Positions 1 through 6,131 of a DNA stretch of 7,445 bases are shown piece by piece (the first letter of the stretch is position 1; each line of letters begins with the position of its first letter). The stretch is from positions 1 through 7,445 of the forward strand of contig JALWSL010000500.1 in the NCBI GenBank assembly GCA_027080405.1, given 5' to 3'. The DNA comes from Planctomycetaceae bacterium. GTDB lineage: Bacteria > Planctomycetota > Planctomycetia > Planctomycetales > Planctomycetaceae. Below the pieces are notes generated by a model. That model did not search any database. It saw only the letters and a program-made list of their open reading frames with translations, and had not been told where the DNA came from. Made by a program: the position numbers and the translations under genes.

Positions 1-478
1 CCTTGGGGGTCCCTTTTATCTCCAGTTCGGAGGATTCCTGATTGCTGATCAAACCGAACGCTCGACGGACATCGCTGGAAAGTTCCCTGTAGTTTCCTGC
101 CTTGGCGATATTACCCAAAGCGCCGCGGAGTTGATCAGGAAGTTTCTCCAGAACTTTTCGATCATTTCGGAAGATAAAAGGAACCTGGCGAATACGTTCC
201 TCGATGGCTCGCCTGGTTTCAAACTCGTCCACAACCTGAAAGTCCATTTTCGCGGAAAGTCCATCGGCGAAGCGTTCGCCGATCCGATGGGTGAACGGGA
301 ATGTCCAGCCCTGAAGACCGATGAGAATTCCCACAGAAGCAACAAAGCCGATCAGGTAACGCAACCCTTTGCTGCGTTTGAGTTGCACCGAGCTTTGCCT
401 GTTCAATCCGCTGGCATACGAACGGGAGCCGTTTGCACGTGAAACACGAGATCGCTTTGTGGAACCAAAGAGCTTCAT
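1..478 (-). CDS. 7TM-HD family membrane phosphohydrolase (PgpH/YqfF-like), N-terminal part, cut by the window edge
   Basis: An open minus-strand frame starts at the ATG at 478-476 and runs without a stop to base 1, giving 159 codons; the rest lies beyond the left edge. An in-frame TGA at 514-512 with no other good start between fixes the ATG. The protein has a basic, Ser/Arg-rich N-terminus (residues 1-40), one membrane segment (about 40-58, YLIGFVASVGILIGLQGW), then the start of an extracytoplasmic domain with VVDEFETRRAIEERIRQVP (82-100) followed by FIFRND. This matches the start of the 7TMR-HDED domain that precedes the seven membrane helices and cytoplasmic HD domain in PgpH/YqfF proteins, some of which hydrolyse c-di-AMP. 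The HD catalytic residues are outside the window, so the activity is inferred. Its place directly after phoH supports the call, since phoH, HD gene and ybeY are often neighbours. No strong ribosome binding site is visible. Confidence 0.8.
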   Translation of the reverse strand, partial: MKLFGSTKRSRVSRANGSRSYASGLNRQSSVQLKRSKGLRYLIGFVASVGILIGLQGWTFPFTHRIGERFADGLSAKMDFQVVDEFETRRAIEERIRQVPFIFRNDRKVLEKLPDQLRGALGNIAKAGNYRELSSDVRRAFGLISNQESSELEIKGTPK

Positions 479-586
479 ATTGACGCCAAATCGTCGAAAC
501 CAGCAGCCTGGTCAACAATGTCCGATTGCGATCCCTAACACGAAAAGTCAGAACCAAAACCTACGCGAACACCTCTTTATCACTAC

Positions 587-615
587 GACATCACGACATC
601 AACACTAAGACATCA
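587..615. repeat. Three copies of GACATCA upstream of the HD-hydrolase gene
   Basis: GACATCA occurs at 587-593, 595-601 and 609-615 (TGATGTC on the minus strand), with starts 8 and 14 bp apart. The cluster sits 109-137 bp upstream of the HD gene start, in the 198-bp gap after phoH. It could be a regulator site or plain low complexity. No convincing terminator hairpin was found in this gap, so read-through from phoH into the HD gene remains possible. Confidence 0.35.
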
Positions 616-676
616 CTTCATCGCCAATGATAAGGAAAATGTTCATCAAGAATAAACTCTCTGGTCTGAGATGTTT

Positions 677-2071
677 TTATTCCGCATGCCTGGGTTGGTC
701 ATCATAGGCATGCACGATATCCCGAACAAGTCGATGGCGAACAATGTCCCGCCCGTCAAGCTTCAGAGAGGTTGCCCCCCGAATTCCTTTCAAACGTTTC
801 ATCGCGTCAGACAATCCTGATGTCACATGTGCCGGCAGGTCGTTCTGTGTTTCGTCACCGGTCACAATGACCTTTGAACCTGTTCCCATGCGAGTCAGGA
901 ACATTTTCATTTGCGTGATCGTCGTATTCTGTGCTTCGTCGAGTATCATGAATGTATCGTTCAGCGTCCTTCCTCGCATAAATGCAAGCGGGACGATCTC
1001 GATGACATCGTTATCCATATATTTCCTGATTTGTCCATAATCGACCATATCGCGCAGGGCGTCAAGTAAGGGGCGCAGAAACGGATTCACTTTTGCCATC
1101 ATGTCCCCAGGCAGGAACCCCAGTTTTTCCCCAGCTTCAACAGCTGGCCTGACCAGTACAATTTTACGAACAATTTCGTTCTGCAGGCAATGTAATGCCA
1201 TCGCCACAGATAGATATGTTTTTCCGGAACCAGCCGGGCCGGAGCAGATAACAAGGTCGTTCCGTTCGATCGCCTGTAGATACCGCGCCTGGCCATGACT
1301 GCGGGGATGGACCGACATGGGAGAACAGGTCTTGATTTTCGTCTGGACATTTTCCTGGGCAGCTTTTTCCGGCGGTTCGCTGGCGTCGCCGCGACTGCTT
1401 TCCCGTTCTGCCTGTTTTACCTCTTTGTGGTGAGGCTGATCTTGTGGTGGGGTTGATTTTACGGGGAGGGCTGATCTTGTTGGGGAAACCTGATCTTGCA
1501 CCATCTCCGAAGCGGATTCCTGCTGTTCGCTTTCAGGAATCGATTCTTCCTCAACCGCCGTTTCTGTCTTCAATGCCTCCTGCTCCACTTCCGGTTCGGT
1601 TTCAGAGCGTTCTGCTGGAGCCACCGATTTCGGTTCTGGAGCGTCATCCGGTTTTGTTTCCGGTAACTGAGCCGGAATCGGGAGGGCTTTTACTGCAGGG
1701 GCAACCTTATCAGCCTGATCAGTTGACTTGATGCCTACAACTTCCTCAATGTACTCATCCAGAGACGACGAGCCTGGATGGTGAAATTTTGATGAAAGCG
1801 CGGTATCGATAATCGAGGCGATGACAGATTCATCAACAACAAGATTATTCATCAGGCGATTTTGCATCGCTTCTATGACTTCCGAAGCCAATTTCACGTC
1901 CGCCGGTTCCCCGGTCAGAAGCATCTTGCCGCTGCGTGAAATGATCCGAATCGGTATCGCCTCGGTAATCTGTTTCAAGTTTGCGTCGTGAATGCCTATC
2001 AACGAACGCAATAGATGTGGAGTCGCAGCCTCAAAGGTACGGGTGACGTGTCCGCTGGTTGTAGTACTCAC
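677..2071 (-). CDS. phoH: PhoH-family ATPase with a long acidic linker
   Basis: A 464-residue cytoplasmic PhoH-type P-loop ATPase, a family linked to RNA metabolism and often encoded beside ybeY. The N-terminus (about 13-75) resembles the KH-like region found in these proteins. The ATPase domain (about 255-456) has Walker A GPAGSGKT (278-285), the family block VRPAVEAGEKLGFLPGD (307-323), the PLAFMRGRTL block (361-370), Walker B FMILDEAQN (374-382), VTGDETQNDLP (403-413) and a closing RHRLVRDIVHAY (445-456). All key residues are present. The start is GTG at 2071-2069: an in-frame TGA lies two codons upstream, and the ATG at 2073-2071 is out of frame and meets a stop at once. The protein is over 100 residues longer than usual PhoH (about 320-350) because of a Pro/Glu/Ser/Lys-rich, probably disordered stretch at about 118-250. 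It is divergent from the ATPase gene at 2557 and upstream of the HD gene, possibly in one transcript with it. Confidence 0.93.
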   Translation of the reverse strand: MSTTTSGHVTRTFEAATPHLLRSLIGIHDANLKQITEAIPIRIISRSGKMLLTGEPADVKLASEVIEAMQNRLMNNLVVDESVIASIIDTALSSKFHHPGSSSLDEYIEEVVGIKSTDQADKVAPAVKALPIPAQLPETKPDDAPEPKSVAPAERSETEPEVEQEALKTETAVEEESIPESEQQESASEMVQDQVSPTRSALPVKSTPPQDQPHHKEVKQAERESSRGDASEPPEKAAQENVQTKIKTCSPMSVHPRSHGQARYLQAIERNDLVICSGPAGSGKTYLSVAMALHCLQNEIVRKIVLVRPAVEAGEKLGFLPGDMMAKVNPFLRPLLDALRDMVDYGQIRKYMDNDVIEIVPLAFMRGRTLNDTFMILDEAQNTTITQMKMFLTRMGTGSKVIVTGDETQNDLPAHVTSGLSDAMKRLKGIRGATSLKLDGRDIVRHRLVRDIVHAYDDQPRHAE

Positions 2072-2375
2072 ATTTCACTTTCTATAGAGATCGTTCGAAA
2101 ACTTGGACCACCATATGTTCGACCAACCTCTCTGCCAAACTGCCTTCCATCTGATGATGCGGGAAAACCAGCCCGTCAAGCAGGGAAAACAGTCAAGTTG
2201 GAGCGCCCAGGACGCCAAAGAAGTATTTTACCCGATACAATCATTTTGCAAGTTTTTTTTCATGCTCTCTTGTGAATATGTTGTCAATCCTGCTCTCCAC
2301 ATTCAAGCCTGTGTATCGGATATGCCGATTTTGACGAATAGGTGTAACTTCCAGGCGAGAATGCACGAAAAACAC

Positions 2376-2401
2376 CTCATATGTTCACATGAGCACATGT
2401 G
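2376..2401. promoter_or_regulatory. Adjacent palindromes, possible regulator site
   Basis: An 18-bp imperfect palindrome (2376-2393, CTCATATGTTCACATGAG; seven of nine positions pair, including the outer five) is followed at once by a perfect 8-bp palindrome CACATGTG (2394-2401). Two abutting palindromes in a divergent intergenic region could be dimer binding sites. No regulator family is recognised from the sequence, so the role is inferred. Confidence 0.3.
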
Positions 2402-2518
2402 TGTTGCGGGGAAGCCCCAATGCCCGTGTGGTTGTTTCAACGCCTGGCTGACAGGAAACGGGTTGCCGATCTAACTGGTTGTACGGTTGGCAGTTGATTC
2501 ATTTTTAATTGAACACCG

Positions 2519-2532
2519 CTGTCAACTGACAG
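2519..2532. promoter_or_regulatory. Palindrome CTGTCA-AC-TGACAG, candidate operator of the ATPase gene
   Basis: Two perfect 6-bp half-sites (2519-2524 and 2527-2532) face each other across 2 bp, ending 24 bp before the ATPase start codon. A further CAGTTGA at 2491-2497 is the inverted partner of TCAACTG at 2522-2528, so the two could also form a longer stem. The palindrome lies just downstream of the A/T-rich stretch at 2494-2510, the most likely promoter zone, where a repressor would block transcription. No matching copy was noticed upstream of phoH or the sulfatase. Confidence 0.4.
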
Positions 2533-2541
2533 TTTCGATTC

Positions 2542-2546
2542 AGGGA
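2542..2546 (+). promoter_or_regulatory. Ribosome binding site of the ATPase gene
   Basis: AGGGA lies 10 nt before the ATG at 2557. It is the clearest Shine-Dalgarno-like sequence at any start in the window. An ATG at 2546-2548 overlaps it but is out of frame, which supports the start at 2557. Confidence 0.5.
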
Positions 2547-2556
2547 TGTTCGTCGA

Positions 2557-4401
2557 ATGTACCAAGATTTCTTTCACTTAGCACGAAATTCGTTTTCCTC
2601 TGTGCCTGATTCCAGTCTTTTGTATCGTACCCCCCTGGTTGACAGGACGTTGCTGGCGTTGGAACAGGCATTGCGACAGGGAGACGGGATCGGTCTACTG
2701 ACGGCCCAGGCCGGGGTTGGAAAAACGCTCATTTGTAAGGTCATTCGTGATTGCCTGGCCAGTCACTGTTCAATTTGTGCGGATGATCGAAATTGCCACC
2801 AAAATTTGGGAAACGGGTCGGAAGATGCGAGTCGGGATGATGGCCCTGTTCCTGTGCTGCTGTTGCAGTCTCAATTTCCGACACGCAGTTCGTTGTTACA
2901 GGCGATTCTGTTCGAACTGGGGCGTCCCTACGCCAGGATGACCGAACAGGAACTCCGGTTGGAGTTGATCTCTTACGGACGCGAGATCGCCCCCAAGCAT
3001 CAGGGGATAGCCGTTATTGTTGATGAGGCGCACCTGCTTGGTGAACACATTCTGGAAGAACTTCGCGGTTTGACAAACTATATGTTCTGTGCCGAACCGA
3101 TTTTTCGCGTGGTGCTTTCCGGCCATCTTGCTTTGGAGGAAACCTTGACGAGTCGGTCACTGGAGGCTGTGAATCAACGTTTGAGTTGTCACGTGACATT
3201 GGAAACGCTAACCAAACAGGAGTCGGTCGGGTATATCGAAGCACGAATTCAGGGAACAGGAGCAAGCTGTAGCGATCTTTTCACACGTGATGCCCTCGAC
3301 TTGATCGTTCACGCTTCTGACGGCCTGCCCCGTTGTTTGAACCAGCTTTGCGATCACACTTGCATGCTCGCCTATCTGGAAGGAACCAAACCGGCTGAAG
3401 AATCACATGTACGCGAGGCGCTTGCCGATCTGGTCAAGCTTCCGCTCCATTGGAATATTCCCCAGCCTCGTCTGGATCCGCTCAGTGAGTTGAATGGCTC
3501 GGCAGTCTCTTGCGAAAGTAGTGAAGTGGAATCGGGAAATGCCTGTGAGGCGGGTGAATCTGTCGTTGAGGTTGTTTCAGGAGTCCAGCAAGGCGGAGAG
3601 GGAGAGACAACGCCCGAATGGGATCAGCACGATACGATAGTTGCAAACGAACCCTCGGAATCTGCAGCTGTTTTTGAAGTGGGCGGGCCGGCTTGTGCGG
3701 AATCCGCGACGGTTCATTCTGCCTCTGAGCCCGCAGGTTCAGGAGAGCCGCAATCGGATTATGATTCACTGCAGGAGGGCTTCGATAAAGTCGCTTTTGA
3801 ACAGAGGGTTGAAGAAGAAGCTGACGATGGTACGCCCCCCAATCAGTTGGAAGGGGAAATCTCATCTGAAGTTGATGAAGAGTCTCATGAAGATCGTGCT
3901 CCCGATCGTGATATCGAAAAAGGTTCTGAAAACGGGATCATCGAAATTGAAACCGATTCGATCACTCCCGCCCAAAGGCAGGAGCTTGCGGAAAGTCTCC
4001 TTCGTGGCATTGGGGAAACGGAACGCGATGATTCCCGCACTGTTGAGGAAACATGTGAAGAAGTGGAACCTTGTGAAGAAACAGAATCTGGCTGTGAAGA
4101 AACAAGAGAAGAAACGGTTCAGGATCGCTATGCTGAACTGGATGCCCGGCGTTTGGGACAACTTTCGGATATGACCAGTATCGAGGCAGTGTCAAGCCAG
4201 CAGGCCTCCAGTTCATCGGAAAGTGATTTGGAACGGAGCATCGAGAAGTCCGTCCTGGAGTTGACCGCAGAGCTTTCAACCGCGATCGGCGAAGAGCAGG
4301 GGGACATTGTTCCTAATCCGGAAGATGTGATCGTAACTGCCTGCGAGACGTATGTTGAAGCAGAAACCGGGTACGATATTGTCGAACCGGAAGATGGCTG
4401 A
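2557..4401 (+). CDS. ExeA/GspA-like AAA ATPase with Cys/His insert and long acidic C-terminal tail
   Basis: A 614-residue protein with no signal peptide or membrane segment. It begins MYQDFFHLARNSF, close to the MYxxFF...PF start of ExeA/GspA ATPases. The AAA core (about 1-295) has Walker A AQAGVGKT (50-57, Ala in place of the first Gly), Walker B IAVIVDEAHLL (151-161), a sensor-1-like VVLSGH (185-190), NQR (206-208) as likely arginine finger region, and DGLPRCLNQLCDHTC (255-269), the family's GxPRxxNxLCD sensor-2 motif. Between Walker A and the next strand (98-104) is an insert of roughly 25 residues carrying H70, C71, C74, C80 and H81, which might bind zinc. Residues about 306-614 are Glu/Ser/Asp-rich with only three lysines, seven cysteines and a few short predicted helices (about 471-485 and 556-578); no known domain is recognised. 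Classical ExeA instead has a membrane helix and a peptidoglycan-binding domain and works with ExeB in type II secretion, so that role is not supported here. No transposase or secretion genes adjoin. Function unknown beyond ATP-driven AAA activity. Confidence 0.85.
   Translation: MYQDFFHLARNSFSSVPDSSLLYRTPLVDRTLLALEQALRQGDGIGLLTAQAGVGKTLICKVIRDCLASHCSICADDRNCHQNLGNGSEDASRDDGPVPVLLLQSQFPTRSSLLQAILFELGRPYARMTEQELRLELISYGREIAPKHQGIAVIVDEAHLLGEHILEELRGLTNYMFCAEPIFRVVLSGHLALEETLTSRSLEAVNQRLSCHVTLETLTKQESVGYIEARIQGTGASCSDLFTRDALDLIVHASDGLPRCLNQLCDHTCMLAYLEGTKPAEESHVREALADLVKLPLHWNIPQPRLDPLSELNGSAVSCESSEVESGNACEAGESVVEVVSGVQQGGEGETTPEWDQHDTIVANEPSESAAVFEVGGPACAESATVHSASEPAGSGEPQSDYDSLQEGFDKVAFEQRVEEEADDGTPPNQLEGEISSEVDEESHEDRAPDRDIEKGSENGIIEIETDSITPAQRQELAESLLRGIGETERDDSRTVEETCEEVEPCEETESGCEETREETVQDRYAELDARRLGQLSDMTSIEAVSSQQASSSSESDLERSIEKSVLELTAELSTAIGEEQGDIVPNPEDVIVTACETYVEAETGYDIVEPEDG
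4054..4101 (+). repeat. Three in-frame copies of TGTGAAGAA in the ATPase tail
   Basis: TGTGAAGAA occurs at 4054-4062, 4072-4080 and 4093-4101, spaced 18 and 21 bp and all in the reading frame. They encode Cys-Glu-Glu at residues 500, 506 and 513, giving a short Cys/Glu-rich repeat in the acidic tail. Local duplication within low-complexity coding sequence is the simplest origin. Confidence 0.6.
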
Positions 4402-4538
4402 CCCTTGTTCGACTCATTCAGCTCGTCCGGCTGGCTTACCTGGCGCAAGAAATATACTCAGGATTTTGCCGTTGCGCTTCCCGTCGGGGCTCGTTCAGTT
4501 GATGCCCGCTCTTTCATATCGTAGCATGACTGACTGAC

Positions 4539-4561
4539 AGGAACTGCGAGCAGTGGTTCCT
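4539..4561 (+). other. Hairpin between the ATPase and sulfatase genes
   Basis: AGGAA (4539-4543) pairs with TTCCT (4557-4561) and CTG (4544-4546) with CAG (4551-4553), leaving a CGAG loop and a TGG bulge on the right arm. Only a short run of four T follows, about 10 nt later, so it is a poor intrinsic terminator. It could be a weak terminator of the ATPase transcript or a structure in the sulfatase leader. Confidence 0.35.
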
Positions 4562-4589
4562 CTGGAAATCTTTTGGTCGCCATGGGTGG

Positions 4590-6098
4590 TTGAGGGCTTC
4601 GGTTTTGCGCTTCTATTTTTACGCCTGCATGACAGGTTTGTTGTTTTTCACTGGTCTTGTTGCGATTGGAGCCGAGTCAGCAGAATCGGCAGAGTCGCCG
4701 AACAGGCCATTGAATGTTCTCTTTCTGCTCATCGATGATTTGGGTTACATGGACGTCGGTTGTAATAATCCCGACACCTTTTATGAAACGCCCAATATAG
4801 ATCGACTCGCCAAAAGCGGAATGCGGTTTACCAATGGATACGCTGCCTGTCCGGTCTGCAGTCCGACAAGGTACAGTATTCTGACAGGAAAATATCCTGC
4901 CCGCGTCGATGCGACAGACTGGTTTGTCGGAAAACGTTCCGGGAAATTCCTGCCCGCTAAAATGATCGATCACATGCCGTTGGAGGAAGTCACGCTTGCC
5001 GAAGCGCTGAAGGAACATGGCTATACAACATTCTTTGCAGGCAAATGGCATTTGGGCGGAACCGAACAATACTGGCCTGCCAGGCAGGGGTTTGACATCA
5101 ATAAAGGTGGCTGGAAGATGGGCGGCCCGTACGGCCCCGGAAAATATTTCAGCCCCTACGGCAACCCCCGCCTGACTGATGGCCCCAAAGGGGAACATCT
5201 GCCCGACCGACTGGCCCGTGAAACAGCCAGGTTTATTCGAGAGCACCAGGATGAACCATTTTTGGCTTATCTGAGCTTCTATTCCGTTCATACTCCGTTG
5301 ATGGCTCCCAAACAGTTGGTCGAAAAATACAGGCTGAAGGCGAAACGACTCGGGCTGACCGGGAAAACAGAATTTGCAGACGAAGAACAGATTTGGCCGA
5401 CCAACAAACCAAGGAAAGTTCGTATCCTGCAAAACCATGCCGTTTATGCGGCCATGGTTGAATCAATGGATACAGCAATCGGCAAGGTTCTGAACCAGTT
5501 GGAAGCCTCAGGCTTGAAGGATAACACGGCGGTATTGCTGATTGGAGATAATGGCGGGTTGAGTACATCGGAAGGTTCCCCCACTTCCAACCTGCCTCTT
5601 CGTGGTGGAAAAGGTTGGCTTTATGAAGGAGGGATCCGTGAGGCTTTTCTCATTCGCTGGCCGGGCGTTACAAAACCGGGAAGCACTTGTGACGTGCCGG
5701 TAACCAGCACAGATTTCTACCCGACGATTCTGGAAATGGCAGGCTTGCCGGCAAAACCGAAACAGCATCTTGATGGGGTCTCGCTGGTGCCTCTTCTCAA
5801 GGGAGGCAGTTGCCTGGAACGCGATGCCATTTACTGGCATTACCCCCATTATTCGAACCAGGGAGGGATGCCGGGAGCGGCAATCCGACAGGCAGACTGG
5901 AAGCTGATCGAACGATTCGAAGATGGCCGAGTGCACCTGTATGATCTCGGAAGCGACATCAGCGAAAAAAATGATCTTGCTGAAAAGTACCCTGCGCGCG
6001 TCGATCGCATGAGAAGGAAGCTGCATCAGTTCTACAGGGAAACGGATGCAAAATTCCTGCGTCCCAAAGGAAACGGGCCTGAACCCTGGCGTCCGTGA
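4590..6098 (+). CDS. Secreted formylglycine-dependent sulfatase (arylsulfatase A family, type I)
   Basis: A 502-residue enzyme that hydrolyses sulfate esters, probably outside the cytoplasm. Metal ligands D49-D50 lie in LLIDDLGYMDVG. The activation motif CSPTR (90-94) has C90 as the residue converted to formylglycine, followed by YSILTGKYPAR. GKWHLG (151-156), HTPL (234-237), GDNGG (319-323) and RGGKG (338-342) supply the remaining metal and sulfate contacts, so the site appears complete. The length is normal for the family. The N-terminus is a signal peptide: Arg at 2 and 7, hydrophobic stretch to about 27, probable cleavage near AIGA (25-28), then a repeated Ala-Glu-Ser (28-36). The start is taken as TTG at 4590; an in-frame TGA at 4527-4529 bounds the frame. 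ATG at 4629 is the alternative but would remove the basic n-region, and neither has a good ribosome binding site. The substrate cannot be told from sequence; marine polysaccharides are a common target. A maturase gene must lie elsewhere. Confidence 0.93.
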   Translation: MRASVLRFYFYACMTGLLFFTGLVAIGAESAESAESPNRPLNVLFLLIDDLGYMDVGCNNPDTFYETPNIDRLAKSGMRFTNGYAACPVCSPTRYSILTGKYPARVDATDWFVGKRSGKFLPAKMIDHMPLEEVTLAEALKEHGYTTFFAGKWHLGGTEQYWPARQGFDINKGGWKMGGPYGPGKYFSPYGNPRLTDGPKGEHLPDRLARETARFIREHQDEPFLAYLSFYSVHTPLMAPKQLVEKYRLKAKRLGLTGKTEFADEEQIWPTNKPRKVRILQNHAVYAAMVESMDTAIGKVLNQLEASGLKDNTAVLLIGDNGGLSTSEGSPTSNLPLRGGKGWLYEGGIREAFLIRWPGVTKPGSTCDVPVTSTDFYPTILEMAGLPAKPKQHLDGVSLVPLLKGGSCLERDAIYWHYPHYSNQGGMPGAAIRQADWKLIERFEDGRVHLYDLGSDISEKNDLAEKYPARVDRMRRKLHQFYRETDAKFLRPKGNGPEPWRP

Positions 6099-6131
6099 AA
6101 TACTCCTGATATTTCAGTTTGAACAAGCAGT

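Larger units (their letters stand above)
2072..2556. other. Divergent intergenic region between phoH and the ExeA-like ATPase gene
   Basis: These 485 bp separate two divergent start codons and should hold both promoters. Visible elements are a run of eight T (2253-2260), an ATCGG/CCGAT inverted repeat (2315-2319 and 2325-2329), overlapping palindromes at 2376-2401, a GGGG-AAG-CCCC mini-hairpin (2408-2418), an A/T-rich stretch (2494-2510) and a palindrome at 2519-2532. Clear -35/-10 pairs matching the sigma-70 consensus were not found on either strand. A plus-strand frame with ATG at 2115 and stop at 2472-2474 would encode about 119 Cys/His/Met-rich residues, but it lacks a ribosome binding site and family resemblance, so it is not called as a gene. 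Confidence 0.6.

Noticed and set aside
2249..2260. Run of eight T as an intrinsic terminator
   Set aside because: No stable G/C-rich hairpin precedes it on the plus strand, and no gene ends just upstream.
3641..4174. 177-codon plus-strand frame inside the ATPase tail
   Set aside because: It is a basic-residue shadow of the Glu-rich coding sequence, in another frame, with no start signal or family resemblance.
2557..4401. TniB-type transposition ATPase or remnant of a Tn7-like element
   Set aside because: No transposase, terminal repeats or target duplication are visible; the MYxxFF start and GLPR...LCD motif fit ExeA-like proteins better.
4677..5438. 253-codon minus-strand frame opposite the sulfatase
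   Set aside because: It lies fully antisense to a gene with all family motifs; long antisense frames are common in such codon usage and it shows no domain.
6099..6131. CTGA-TATT-TCAG mini-hairpin (6106-6117) followed by TTT between the convergent sulfatase and kinase genes
   Set aside because: A 4-bp A/T-containing stem and three T are too weak to call a terminator, although one is expected here.
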